Position numbers and translations under genes: made by a program
Shown: piece after piece, positions 26,360 to 34,837 of the stretch
How the letters are laid out: every line of letters begins with the position of its first letter
Numbering within the stretch: the first letter of the stretch is position 1
Notes under the pieces: model-generated
Told to the model about the DNA's origin: nothing
The model's database searches: none
What the model saw: the letters and a program-made list of their open reading frames with translations, nothing else
Origin: a virus
Direction: 5' to 3' (one strand)
DNA length: 53,799 bases
Virus record (IMG/VR): IMGVR_UViG_3300042988_002859
Span: 1-53,799 of that record

Positions 26360-27511
26360 TCAGTACTGGCCGTCAGCCGATGGGGTGAATGCGGTGTCGA
26401 TGGCAATCGACGCATGGCGCATGTCGTTGTATTTCACGGCCTGCACGTCGAAGACCGCCTTCATGTGGATCACGCGCTCAAGGCCACGGTCGTTGCTGTC
26501 TTCTTCCAGCTCGATAGCCAAGTTGTCTTTCAAGCCCTTGCGGCCTTGAGCGAAGGCAAACGCGCCAGCGCCCAACACCAGCGAACGAGCCGCAACCACA
26601 GAACCACCGGAGCCAAAGCCGTTGATGTAGGTACCGTAGGGGGTCTCGTCCACGACGAACTGGCCGTCATAGATACCGCCGCCGCCTTCAACGAACGGGC
26701 CAGCTTTCGGACCCATGAAGCGCACCAGCGACTGCTGCCACGACACCCAGCCGTTGTCGCCGATCTCATGCTTGAGGTCGGCCATCACTTCGGGTGGCAG
26801 GCAGACCACATAGCCCATCTTGCCGTTGCCGATGGCGGCTTTCTCAATGCGGCTGGCCTTGTTCTTGCCACCCCATTGCTTGGACAGCTTGACCTTGACG
26901 TGACGCATCACGGTTTCGAGCTTGAACTTGTTGGTACCGGCCAAGTTGGCCTGGGTGGCTGCGCCGTCGCCGCCGATGATGCGGTGCACGTCATCGAAGG
27001 GCACCAGGTCGTTGGCGATCTTCTTGAAATTGCCGTCGGAGTCGCGCACGTTGGTGAAGCCGTCCGAGATACCAACGGTGCCGGCAACATGGCAGTGCAC
27101 GAACTGCTCAAGGTACTCGCGGTACCAGTCGGCCAGCACTTCGCGGCCAATTTCACCCAACTGCTGACCGGTGCGCTGCTCGTCCATCAGGGAGCCGACG
27201 TTCACGCCTTCGCGCATCAGGCCGATCTTGATGGAGGTGGCGAACTGCGCCACGCGCTGCTCGGTACCTTCGAGTCGTTCGGTGCCAACACGGGGGGCGC
27301 CTTGAATCTTGGCGGTGATGAGGGTGGTTACCTCATCGCCAGCGCCTTTCTTCAGTTCGTCTCGCTTGACACCAACGGCTTTGGTGCCTTCGTTGCCCAT
27401 CATCTTGGCAAAGTACTGCTCGTTCTGACCCTGCTTGCCCACTTTCAAGGCCCAAGCCTTGCGAGCGGTCGGATCGGTCGGGAGCACGGGGGTGCTGTTT
27501 GGAGTGCCCAT
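26360..27511 (-). CDS. N4-gp56 family major capsid protein, 383 aa
   Basis: The ATG has AAGGA about 7 nt upstream. The sequence follows the N4-gp56/DUF4043 capsid pattern: KAWALKVGKQGQNEQYFAKM, VTTLITAKIQGAPRVGTERL, a long helix with VNVGSLMDEQRTGQQLGEIG, then FVDETPYGTYINGFGSGGSV-like strands and a closing RHASIAIDTAF segment. It forms the HK97-fold icosahedral shell. Upstream lie a scaffold-like gene and the portal. The length is usual for the family. Confidence 0.85.
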   Translation of the reverse strand: MGTPNSTPVLPTDPTARKAWALKVGKQGQNEQYFAKMMGNEGTKAVGVKRDELKKGAGDEVTTLITAKIQGAPRVGTERLEGTEQRVAQFATSIKIGLMREGVNVGSLMDEQRTGQQLGEIGREVLADWYREYLEQFVHCHVAGTVGISDGFTNVRDSDGNFKKIANDLVPFDDVHRIIGGDGAATQANLAGTNKFKLETVMRHVKVKLSKQWGGKNKASRIEKAAIGNGKMGYVVCLPPEVMADLKHEIGDNGWVSWQQSLVRFMGPKAGPFVEGGGGIYDGQFVVDETPYGTYINGFGSGGSVVAARSLVLGAGAFAFAQGRKGLKDNLAIELEEDSNDRGLERVIHMKAVFDVQAVKYNDMRHASIAIDTAFTPSADGQY

Positions 27512-27570
27512 GGAATATTCCTTGAAGTTCCACGCTCACTCCTGCGAGCAAATAACGCTAAAGCCCAGCG

Positions 27571-27777
27571 TCAGGGCTTGGAAATGCGGACCACTCGCGG
27601 CGCCTCGATCTTGAAACGACTGGAGCGTCCGAATTTCGTTATGTGCGTCACTGTCACACGCAATGCATCGGAGTCAATGCCTTTTGCCAATTCCTCCAAA
27701 ATTTTTTTTGAAATCTCAAAGTGAATGGCTTGCCCCGGCTTGAGGTCGCACGTCAAGTGGCCAATTTCGTTGCTCAT
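27571..27777 (-). CDS. Hypothetical 68-aa protein with an IDSDALRVTV segment
   Basis: The ATG overlaps the scaffold stop (ATGA). The product is compact: MSNEIGHLTCDLKPGQAIHF, a helical KKILEELAKG segment, then two strands ending in IEAPRVVRI. The final strand pattern is loosely like a CsrA/RsmA core, but the order is wrong for that family and no claim is made. IDSDALRVTV resembles the IDSEAIHVTV of the small ORF at 12920-13018, and the DNA (about 27671-27682) shares a 12-base core with the 17-bp repeat. Confidence 0.55.
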   Translation of the reverse strand: MSNEIGHLTCDLKPGQAIHFEISKKILEELAKGIDSDALRVTVTHITKFGRSSRFKIEAPRVVRISKP

Positions 27778-28712
27778 CGCTGCTGCTTGAGAAGTGCGCG
27801 CTGTTTGGCTTCGGGCAGCGCATCGTATGCGGCCTCAAAATCCGGCCCGGTCAACCCGTCAAGCACCTGCTCAACGGTGCGCTCGGTCGCAGTGCCCGCA
27901 TTGGGCAGGCCCGACAGCGTGACCGGCGCGGCCGGCGGCTTGCGCTCTGGCACCTTGGCGCTGGCAGCGGGTTGCTGGGTTTGCTGCGGCTTGTCGGCTG
28001 CGCGCGACAGGGCCACGATGCGGTGGGCTGCTGCAGCCTGCTCGGCAAACGACTTCGTGGCGGTGCGCGGGCTGGCCTGCACGGCAGCCAATGCGGCGTC
28101 AAACTCGGCCACGGCGTCCAAGTCGGTGCCGTAGTCGATGCCGTCTCGCTTGGCGCCGGCAATCAGCGAGCCGATCACCTGAGCTTGGCTCTTGGCCTGA
28201 ACTTGCCCGCTGGCCTCGATCAGCGTTTCGGCACGGATGCGGGCAGCGTTGAGGGCGTCCAGCTGGTCAGACACCCGGTTGTCGATCTCGGCGTAATCCT
28301 CGGCGCTGATTTCGCCCTGCATCATCTTGCCCAGCGCGGTCGCACGCTCGGTGCGCAGTGCGGTTTTCTGGGCGTCGAAGTCGGCAGGCGCCTCGGCCTT
28401 GAATTGCAGCAACTGCAGCGGGTCGGCGGCCGGTGCGCCACCATTGGCAATCTCGGCCAAAGCCTCGGCGTCCAGCTCTTCGGATGCTGCGCCGGGTTGC
28501 TCGGTCTCGGCCGGCTTCTCGTGGCTTTGCTCGCCCGCTTGCTCACCGGTCGGAGCCTGCTCGGCGGCGGGTTGCTCGGCGGCTGCGGGTTCGGTGGTTT
28601 GCCCTGCTGATTCCGGCTCTTGGGTCTGCGTCGATTGACCAGCCTCAAAGGCTGCAATCTCGGCTTCGGCCATGGCGTCGAGTTCTGCGGCGGTGGTTGC
28701 TTCAATGGTCAT
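27774..28712 (-). CDS. Capsid scaffolding-like protein, 312 aa
   Basis: The ATG has AGGAGTGA upstream. The first ~110 residues are low-complexity, acidic, Gln/Pro/Ala/Glu-rich. The rest is a set of charged helices (DAQKTALRTERATALGKMMQ, DQLDALNAARIRAETLIEAS) with a basic Lys/Arg end (FEAAYDALPEAKQRALLKQQR). Acidic disordered N-terminus, helical centre and basic tail directly upstream of the capsid gene are typical of podovirus scaffolds. Sequence conservation in such proteins is low, so this rests on architecture. Confidence 0.65.
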   Translation of the reverse strand: MTIEATTAAELDAMAEAEIAAFEAGQSTQTQEPESAGQTTEPAAAEQPAAEQAPTGEQAGEQSHEKPAETEQPGAASEELDAEALAEIANGGAPAADPLQLLQFKAEAPADFDAQKTALRTERATALGKMMQGEISAEDYAEIDNRVSDQLDALNAARIRAETLIEASGQVQAKSQAQVIGSLIAGAKRDGIDYGTDLDAVAEFDAALAAVQASPRTATKSFAEQAAAAHRIVALSRAADKPQQTQQPAASAKVPERKPPAAPVTLSGLPNAGTATERTVEQVLDGLTGPDFEAAYDALPEAKQRALLKQQR

Positions 28713-28743
28713 CTTGGGTCACTCCTGCGATGTGGTGGGTTGA

Positions 28744-28923
28744 TCAATCGTCGGTGTCGGACGCCACGGCGGCGACCTCGACCATCTTTTTCTTGGCCAG
28801 CTCTTGGGCCGCCTTCATGCGCTTGGGGTCTTTCTCGATTTCCCTGGCGCGAACAAGCGTGCGCAAGTCGTCTTCGGTCTGCCAGTCGTCGGCTGCTGCG
28901 ACCCCGAGTTTTTTGGTTGCCAT
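28744..28923 (-). CDS. Small hypothetical protein, 59 aa
   Basis: I use ATG 28921-28923 with AGGAGA about 7 nt upstream; a TTG further up overlaps the portal stop and is less likely. The product is charged (MATKKLGVAAADDWQTEDDL, then a Lys-rich helix and an acidic end SDTDD). It lies between portal and scaffold. Function unknown. Confidence 0.55.
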   Translation of the reverse strand: MATKKLGVAAADDWQTEDDLRTLVRAREIEKDPKRMKAAQELAKKKMVEVAAVASDTDD

Positions 28924-28943
28924 GGCGGTTCTCCTGTTGGTGA

Positions 28944-31076
28944 TCAAACGGTCTGCACGCCATCAGCGGCGGCAGTCTCAATGCCTGCCATTGCGCCGTC
29001 TGCCTGCTGCAGTTCGGGCAATGGCTGGGTCTGCTCCATGGGTTGCCCCATGGTTTGCTCTTGGGGCGCTGCGGCCGGGTCGGCCAACCCGGCCATGCTG
29101 CCGATGTCTTTGAAGCCCACGGCCTTGGCCAGCTCGTCGGCCATCGGTGCAATACCGGGCGCCATCGTGAGCACCTGGGCAGCTTGGGCGGCCATGTACA
29201 GGCTTTCCAAACGCTTGGCCATGGCCTCGGCTTCCAGCTTCTCGCCCTTGGCCTCGGCTTCGCGGATCGTGGCCTGCAGCTGTGCCATTTGGGCTTGGAA
29301 CTGCGCTTGAGCCACTTGCTGCTGTTGCTGCATGGCGGCTTGCTGTTCTGGTGTGAGTTCGGTGTCCTCGTCTCGCATGCCGGTGGCTCCGCGCACGCGC
29401 TGCAGCACCTTTTCCTTGTTGGGTAGGGTCGGGTGCATTTCAAACACCACGTCCAGCAAAGCCACCACCACTTGAGGCGCAGAGCCTGCGAGCTGGCCCA
29501 ACACCTGCATGAGCGAGTCGTACATGGCCTCGGCGTGAAACTGTTTCCAAGCCTGCTCACCCACCTGAAACTCGCTTTCGTCGGCGGCCATGTCGTTGAC
29601 AAAGCGGCCTTGCTCGGCGTCCCATTGATTGAGCGTGCTGAACTTGCGGGCTGGGCCTTTGCCGCTCACCGGTACCGCCAGTTCATGAAGCATGTACTGC
29701 TCTGCGGTGGCCAGCGTCAGCACACCCTCAAGCCCACGGGCGCGCAACAGGTTGTCGAAGATGGCGGTTGTGAGAATGGCGCCCTGCTCTGCTTTGAGTG
29801 CTCGGCTCTTGCCGCTCAGGCTGTCGGCTTGGGTTTCGCGGTTCTCAGGTGTGACGCCTGACATGCGGTGCATGGTGTCCATGTCGGTCTGAGCCAGCAT
29901 CATCATCTTCTGCACATCGCCGCCGTGCTCGATCTTTTGGACCCTGCCGCCAGAAATAGCGCCATCGGCGAAGATGGCAATGCCCATGGGGTCGCGCATT
30001 TCCTTCTCGATCTGCTCCAGCGTCATTTCCCCGATGGCGCCGGCCTCAATCCAGACCTGATTGACGTGGCTCAGGAACTTGGCCCGCATGAGGTGCGAAT
30101 TGAGCGAGTCTTGCACGTCCACCAGATCGCGGATCGGCGAGTAAGGCAAACCGGAGTCAATGTCGCGGTAGCACCAGACCGGCACAAACGGGAACTTGCC
30201 GTGTTTGTACGGCGATTTGCTCGTCACCAGAATGTCGTCGGCGGTGATGATCGTGCAGTTGATCTCCCACGAAACCGGGTCCACCAACCCACCAATGTGC
30301 TTGTCCGTGCGCTTGACTGGATCGCGAGTCCAGCACTCCACCAGCATCACCCGGTCACGGGTCGAGTACAGATCGGTGCCCACAAAGTAGGTCGATGCCT
30401 CGCTTGATGCGGTGTCGTTGCCACCCAGAATCGCGCTGGTGCCGCTCCAGTCGCCCAGCAAATGAGCGCCTGCGCCCTTTTGCGCCACTTTCTCCAGCTC
30501 GGCGGCCTTGTTCGGGAAAATGGCCTTGGCCACATCCAGATCAATGACCTTGGTGCGGAACAGATAGCGCCAGTCGTCGCCATCCATCGTGATGCCGCGC
30601 GAGTCGTGGAGCATGTTGCGCCAGTCCTCGGCCATCGACACCACCTTGGGCCCGCTCCTGTCCTGTCGGGTGGCCACTTCAAGCCAGCCCAGGCCGGTGA
30701 TGAATGCCTGATCGGTGGCCAGACTGCGCTCGAAACCCGTTTGATTGGTGTAGTCGAGCCACTTCATCAGCTCTTGCTTGGCCTGCGCGCTTTCCCGCGC
30801 CTCCTTACTGTCCTTGCGGGGCGCCACGGTGAAATCGACACGACCCCGGCGCTCGGTGCCTTTGAGGTACTCGATGATCGGGCGCACCATGTTGTTGGTC
30901 GCCGGCGACAAGCCCACGCTTTCGAGCTTTCGGCGGCGCTCCAGCGTGAATTGGTCGTTGTTGTAGTAGCGCACCCACTTCATGCGCTCCTGCCGGTTGA
31001 GGTGCTGGCGGTCCAGTTCCTCAAGGTACATGTTTTTCAGGCGCTGATGGCGCTCGGATTGGGCGGCTGTCGTCAT
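28944..31076 (-). CDS. P22-type portal protein, 710 aa
   Basis: The ATG overlaps the preceding stop (ATGA). The N-terminal region (RMKWVRYYNNDQFTLERRRK, ATNNMVRPIIEYLKGTERRG) and the following DFTVAPR and EEL-rich helices match P22-like portal proteins of short-tailed phages. The C-terminus has long Gln-rich helices (EQQAAMQQQQQVAQAQFQAQ) forming the barrel-like extension. It forms the dodecameric DNA gate and sits between terminase and scaffold as expected. The length is close to P22 gp1 (725 aa). Confidence 0.85.
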   Translation of the reverse strand: MTTAAQSERHQRLKNMYLEELDRQHLNRQERMKWVRYYNNDQFTLERRRKLESVGLSPATNNMVRPIIEYLKGTERRGRVDFTVAPRKDSKEARESAQAKQELMKWLDYTNQTGFERSLATDQAFITGLGWLEVATRQDRSGPKVVSMAEDWRNMLHDSRGITMDGDDWRYLFRTKVIDLDVAKAIFPNKAAELEKVAQKGAGAHLLGDWSGTSAILGGNDTASSEASTYFVGTDLYSTRDRVMLVECWTRDPVKRTDKHIGGLVDPVSWEINCTIITADDILVTSKSPYKHGKFPFVPVWCYRDIDSGLPYSPIRDLVDVQDSLNSHLMRAKFLSHVNQVWIEAGAIGEMTLEQIEKEMRDPMGIAIFADGAISGGRVQKIEHGGDVQKMMMLAQTDMDTMHRMSGVTPENRETQADSLSGKSRALKAEQGAILTTAIFDNLLRARGLEGVLTLATAEQYMLHELAVPVSGKGPARKFSTLNQWDAEQGRFVNDMAADESEFQVGEQAWKQFHAEAMYDSLMQVLGQLAGSAPQVVVALLDVVFEMHPTLPNKEKVLQRVRGATGMRDEDTELTPEQQAAMQQQQQVAQAQFQAQMAQLQATIREAEAKGEKLEAEAMAKRLESLYMAAQAAQVLTMAPGIAPMADELAKAVGFKDIGSMAGLADPAAAPQEQTMGQPMEQTQPLPELQQADGAMAGIETAAADGVQTV

Positions 31077-31597
31077 ACCAGCGCCTCCACAGTCTGATTG
31101 CCACGGGTTGCGGTGACCTCAAACGTGTCTTTGCCCCCGGTGACGATCTTTTTGCGCACCTCGGGCTTGGCCGCTGGCTGGTAGACCATCTCGATCATTG
31201 CCCTCAGCACCAGGTCAATGTAGTTCTTGACGGCTGTGCGGTCATCGGCTGTGTAGCCCATGAGCTGCACCGACTGCGTGGCGTCCCAAATGAAATCGCG
31301 GGTGCAACTGCCGGTCGGGTTGTCGTCTTTGTCGAACTGCAGGATGAAAGGCCGGTCGGCTTCGCGGTAGCAGCGCGGTTGATACTCACTCTGCACGGTG
31401 CCGGCGTGGGCGTTGAGCACGATGCCTTCGCGCGGCCGGCCGATGATGCAAACCCGCTGGGCCTTGGCGCTGCCCGGAAGAACCGCCCACTCCAGCGAAG
31501 CGACAAAGCCGCCTTGCTGAAACGACTTCCACGAGTCGGCGCCATTCCATTCCAGCAGGCATTGCCCTGCACTGTTCAAGATTTCTGTTTTTCGCAT
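31073..31597 (-). CDS. Conserved phage protein between terminase and portal, 174 aa
   Basis: The ATG lies 3 nt past the terminase stop with GGAG upstream inside the terminase end, and the gene ends at an ATGA overlap with portal. It is a mixed beta/alpha protein (LEWNGADSWKSFQQGGFVAS, PRCYREADRPFILQFDKDDN) with a helical YIDLVLRAMIEMVYQ part. No family is recognised. Tight coupling on both sides suggests a packaging or portal-vertex role. Confidence 0.55.
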   Translation of the reverse strand: MRKTEILNSAGQCLLEWNGADSWKSFQQGGFVASLEWAVLPGSAKAQRVCIIGRPREGIVLNAHAGTVQSEYQPRCYREADRPFILQFDKDDNPTGSCTRDFIWDATQSVQLMGYTADDRTAVKNYIDLVLRAMIEMVYQPAAKPEVRKKIVTGGKDTFEVTATRGNQTVEALV

Positions 31598-31600
31598 GGG

Positions 31601-33118
31601 TTATCTCCAGCCAAACCGCTCGCGGCCGGCGAAATTGCTGAGTGAGTCGGTGGCTCCGGCTGGCGTCGGCCGCTGCGCCCACTGCCTGAATGCGTCGGCG
31701 CCGTTCGATGCCCAGTTGTGATAGGGCTCAGCGCTCCACATGCCGCGCTTCTCGTCCCAGATGTACTGATAGGCGTCCAACGCCTTGATGCCTTGGGCGC
31801 ACTTCACGCTGCAGATGCGCGCGCCCTTCTTCATGGCGTCGCGGGTCAGATCAATGCCGATGGAGCACTCAGAGACTCGCGGAACAATCTCCACGCCCTT
31901 GACGCCCAGCTTTTTGGTCAGGATGGAAAACGCCGACTCGATTTCTTCGCCCTGGCGCTCGGCGTTGCCGTCGTGAGGAAGCCAGTGCTTGCCCCAGCGC
32001 TCGAAACCGTGCTCGGCCTTGAAGTCCTCCAGTTGCTGCGACCACTTGCGCAAACCCACATGGCTGTCGCTCATGTAGCCAATGAAGTGGTGCCAGTGGC
32101 CAATCTGCTGATGCAACCAGATCGCGGTAAGGTCGTTTGAGCCCAAGTCCCAAAAGGTGTTGACTGGCTCCAGCGGGTCGATTGGCAACTCAACGATGCG
32201 GCCATGCTCGCGCATGAACGTCATTTCCTCGCCGTAGATCGCGCCCTCCACTGCCTGCTCGAAGGCCTCTTTTGGTGTGGACGGGTACTCGCGCTTCATG
32301 TCGCGGCCCAGCGTCTCGCGCTTCTTGACGTACCACGCCTTTTGCTCTGGCGTCAGCGTGATGCCGGCCTCAATCTCCAGCTTGCGGAAATACTTGGCGT
32401 CTGCTTCGCCGATGTGCACACCATCGGCACCCATGCGGTAATCGGCGCTGCGGTACCAAGGGAAAAAGTGCAGCCGGAAATCCAATGGGCTGAGCTTTTC
32501 CTTGGCCTCCTGCTTCTTGAGTGCGGCGTCTGTCAGCTCGTAGAACGCCCCCGCCGCACCTTCGGCGGTGGACTCCACCACGATGATCCCGCCTTCAAGC
32601 GGGACGGCTTCAAAAGCGCCGGTCACGATCTCTCGGGCTTTCTCGGGGTACTTGCGGGCAATCTTGCCCATTTCCGAGACGTGCAGCAGTTGCAAAGTGC
32701 CGCCTCGCGCGCTGGTGCCCACCGAGAAAGATGACCCGTTTGCCCAGATCATTTCTGTGTCTGTGCGCTTTGCCAGCGGCTTGGCCTGCTTGATGGCCTC
32801 GGGCAACCTGTCATAGGCGAAGCAGGCTTTGCGAAACAGCTTCATCGCGTTGGGCAGCGTGTCGGCAATCACACCAGCCGCGAAGTTGTCATTGAACAGG
32901 CATTGATCCAGCCCAAGGATTTGCATCAACGTCGAAAAGCCCAACTGACGGGCTTTCAGAATGTCGTTGCGGGTGTGCAGGAAGTCGTAAAGCGCCCGCT
33001 GTTCCGGGTTTGGCTGGAATGGCACAGGCCGCCCAGCCTTGTCAACGATCCAATACAGGTTCTCAATCCGCCACCACGGATCGGCAAGCGCCTGCATGAG
33101 GTCGCTCTCTCGCATCAT
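31601..33118 (-). CDS. terL: Terminase large subunit, 505 aa
   Basis: It starts ATG-ATG overlapping the small-subunit stop. ILKARQLGFST near residues 53-63 is the deviant Walker A of viral packaging ATPases. TLQLLHVSEMGKIA is the Walker B region and IIVVESTAEGAAGAFYEL the coupling motif. The C-terminal RNase H-like nuclease begins with FWDLGSNDLTAIW. The enzyme translocates DNA into the procapsid at the portal and cuts the concatemer. The length is standard. Confidence 0.9.
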   Translation of the reverse strand: MMRESDLMQALADPWWRIENLYWIVDKAGRPVPFQPNPEQRALYDFLHTRNDILKARQLGFSTLMQILGLDQCLFNDNFAAGVIADTLPNAMKLFRKACFAYDRLPEAIKQAKPLAKRTDTEMIWANGSSFSVGTSARGGTLQLLHVSEMGKIARKYPEKAREIVTGAFEAVPLEGGIIVVESTAEGAAGAFYELTDAALKKQEAKEKLSPLDFRLHFFPWYRSADYRMGADGVHIGEADAKYFRKLEIEAGITLTPEQKAWYVKKRETLGRDMKREYPSTPKEAFEQAVEGAIYGEEMTFMREHGRIVELPIDPLEPVNTFWDLGSNDLTAIWLHQQIGHWHHFIGYMSDSHVGLRKWSQQLEDFKAEHGFERWGKHWLPHDGNAERQGEEIESAFSILTKKLGVKGVEIVPRVSECSIGIDLTRDAMKKGARICSVKCAQGIKALDAYQYIWDEKRGMWSAEPYHNWASNGADAFRQWAQRPTPAGATDSLSNFAGRERFGWR

Positions 33119-33729
33119 TGGCCGTCACCCCTCACAGGCAAGCGGCTGCCACGCGATGAAAGCTCGGCCAGCAGGTCGGCGACTGGGTTGCTGGGCGGCG
33201 TAGCTGGCTCGTCGTCAATGCGATAGGCCTTGCGCTCCTGCTCAATCAGGATCTTTTCGGTCCGTGCTGCCGCCTCAACAGCCGACACCAGTGACCCAGC
33301 CTCGCGCACATCGGCCACCATTTCGGTCATTGCAACCAGCTTTTGACGCGCCCTATCTGCATCCTCTGCAAGCGCCTGCAACCGCTGTCGGTGCTTCAGG
33401 ATGATCTGCGCATTGATCTCGGCAGCCGCCAAAACGGTATTGGCAACAGCCTGTCCACCCTTGGCAATCTCGCTGTCAACCAGTTTGGCAACCAATTTGG
33501 CGTTTGTCGCCTGCTTGATCTGCTCGCCTAGGTCTTGTGTCCACCCATGCACTTTTGAGCGCTTGGCGATGGCTTGGTGCGAAGGTCCGTGCTTCTCCGC
33601 CAGCTCCCGCAGCGTGAACTTCCCCGTCCGATAGTCACGCTCGACAGCATCCCAGTCCACTTTTCGGCGTCCTGGTGCTGGGCTTTGTGACTTTTGTGAT
33701 GGGGCGGCGCTCTTGCGCTTCGCGGACAT
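33115..33729 (-). CDS. terS: Terminase small subunit-like protein, 204 aa
   Basis: I use ATG 33727-33729; an upstream TTG would add a poorly coding tail. After a basic linker, residues about 22-60 form a helix-turn-helix (VDWDAVERDYRTGKFTLREL, KHGPSHQAIAKRSKVHGW), typical of small terminases that recognise pac DNA. Long helices (LKHRQRLQALAEDADRARQK, AVEAAARTEKILIEQERKAY) follow, fit for ring assembly. It overlaps the large subunit. The gap upstream (33730-33861) holds copy 3 of the 17-bp repeat. Confidence 0.75.
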   Translation of the reverse strand: MSAKRKSAAPSQKSQSPAPGRRKVDWDAVERDYRTGKFTLRELAEKHGPSHQAIAKRSKVHGWTQDLGEQIKQATNAKLVAKLVDSEIAKGGQAVANTVLAAAEINAQIILKHRQRLQALAEDADRARQKLVAMTEMVADVREAGSLVSAVEAAARTEKILIEQERKAYRIDDEPATPPSNPVADLLAELSSRGSRLPVRGDGQ

Positions 33730-33840
33730 TGGGGCTCGACCTTGTGCAAAAAGCCCTCGAGGGCTTGCGGCCCACGGGGAAATTGGAGACAACTGCAAGT
33801 GCCGTGAAGCGCTCGCTCAGTTATTGCAATACTTTTTGTG

Positions 33841-33857
33841 TCGGAGTCAATGGCGAT
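33841..33857. repeat. 17-bp dispersed repeat, copy 3, upstream of terminase
   Basis: Identical to copies 1 and 2. It lies 4 nt beyond the stop of the 71-aa gene (TGA 33862-33864) and 111 nt upstream of the terS ATG, at the boundary between the early-left and late genes. On the minus strand TTGACT is followed after about 15 nt by TATTGCAATAAC, but no good -10 hexamer at 17 nt is present. It is a late-promoter or regulator-site candidate. Confidence 0.7.
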
Positions 33858-33861
33858 TCGA

Positions 33862-34077
33862 TCAATTAACCCAAAATCGTGGGCGCTGGTGTGCTTGGTC
33901 CCACTGAATCCGGCCCATTGAGGCCAAAAACCGGATGCGTGCCCGGGCCTTTATTTTGGCTCTGCGGGCGGCCTGGAACACCTCGGAGGCGGCTTCTATT
34001 TCGCGCTCGGTGAGTGGTTGACTGGTGGCGGCAAGTGTTTGGGCGATGGCGTGATCAAGTGCGTCGGTCTTTGTCAT
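33862..34077 (-). CDS. Small winged-helix-like protein, late regulator candidate, 71 aa
   Basis: The ATG overlaps the upstream stop (ATGA). The product (MTKTDALDHAIAQTLAATSQ; LTEREIEAASEVF; ARIRFLASMGRIQWD) has the helix-turn-helix plus wing style of small DNA-binding proteins. It is the last gene before the 17-bp repeat and the terminase genes, the place where many phages keep their late activator or antiterminator. That role is inference. Confidence 0.5.
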   Translation of the reverse strand: MTKTDALDHAIAQTLAATSQPLTEREIEAASEVFQAARRAKIKARARIRFLASMGRIQWDQAHQRPRFWVN

Positions 34078-34385
34078 GACTCCCCCGCGGTTGTGGCGAC
34101 GCGCCGGAAGTGATCTGGATGGCAGCGCCCATCTTGTTGGGCTTGAGCGGCGCGCTCCGTCAGACAGTCTTTGCAAAAATCAAAATTCGGGTTGTAAACG
34201 GGGTGGCCATCGGGCATGAGGATGAACGCCTTGCGCCGATTGCGCTTGTCGTCGTGCCCGCTGCTGGTGAGGTATTCGGCGGCGCTGGTCAGGTACTCGC
34301 GCCAAATGTGCCCGCTGTGGAAACATGGCGGCGGCGGAGGGGCACTGTCGGCTATGGCGTCGGCTACGTTGATGCGGGGTTTCAT
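34074..34385 (-). CDS. Zinc-ribbon-like hypothetical protein, 103 aa
   Basis: The ATG overlaps the upstream stop (ATGA), and the stop overlaps the next ATG. Cys and His residues are spread as PPPCFHSGHIW near the start and FDFCKDCLTE with DGRCHPDHF near the end, compatible with one zinc site. YLTS appears twice (REYLTSAAEYLTSSG). No family is recognised. It is part of the NinB/Ref-like block. Confidence 0.55.
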   Translation of the reverse strand: MKPRINVADAIADSAPPPPPCFHSGHIWREYLTSAAEYLTSSGHDDKRNRRKAFILMPDGHPVYNPNFDFCKDCLTERAAQAQQDGRCHPDHFRRVATTAGES

Positions 34386-34837
34386 TCTTCAGTCCACCTC
34401 GGCAGGTTTTTTGGCCACAGACCCATGGTTTTGATCTGGCGTCTTGTTTGCTCAGCCCATTGCGCACCCATGGCGCGGTGGTCCTCGCGCTTCGGGAACA
34501 GGGTGTAGCGGTCAAAGCGGCTGTGACAGCCCAGCAGGCCGTAGCCGTCTGCGCACAGGGGCATGGCGTCGCGGTCGTCGTTCTTCATGCCCTTCGCCTT
34601 GCCGGCGTTGGTGTGTGCGTGCTGGCTGCGCCCCTGCAATCCGCAGTGGATGCAGGGCAGCGCGGCGACAAGGCGGCGGTAGGCTTCGGAGCGCACCAGC
34701 TCGGTCTTGGGTACCGCCCGCACCTGTTGTGCGGAAGCGGCGTAGCTCACCTGGCGGCGCAGGTGCTCGGGGATTGGTTGGTGCACCGTGCGCTTGCGCT
34801 CGATCTGCGGGCGCCGGAATGCGGAGCGGGTCAGCAC
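34382..34837 (-). CDS. Ref/DUF1364-like HNH-type nuclease, 151 aa
   Basis: I use GTG 34835-34837, which has GGAGG about 8 nt upstream and overlaps the ninB end. LPCIHCGLQGRSQHAHTNAG followed by KAKGMKNDDRDAMPLCADG and GCHSRFD gives the C-x2-C ... H-x-H ... C-x-C-H layout of the Ref/DUF1364-type zinc nucleases of phages. Ref of phage P1 is a RecA-dependent nuclease. Next to NinB and RusA it probably belongs to a recombination block. Confidence 0.65.
   Translation of the reverse strand: MLTRSAFRRPQIERKRTVHQPIPEHLRRQVSYAASAQQVRAVPKTELVRSEAYRRLVAALPCIHCGLQGRSQHAHTNAGKAKGMKNDDRDAMPLCADGYGLLGCHSRFDRYTLFPKREDHRAMGAQWAEQTRRQIKTMGLWPKNLPRWTEE

Noticed and set aside
27512-27570. Hairpin AAGCCC/GGGCTT between the 68-aa gene and the capsid gene
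   Set aside because: No convincing T-run follows and the capsid gene must be transcribed through it.
27571-27777. CsrA/RsmA assignment for the 68-aa protein
   Set aside because: Only the last strand is reminiscent; the conserved N-terminal CsrA start is absent.
30150-30165. A CGGAGTCAATG match to the 17-bp repeat inside the portal gene
   Set aside because: Only 11 bases match and they encode DIDSG within a conserved portal region; chance is likely.
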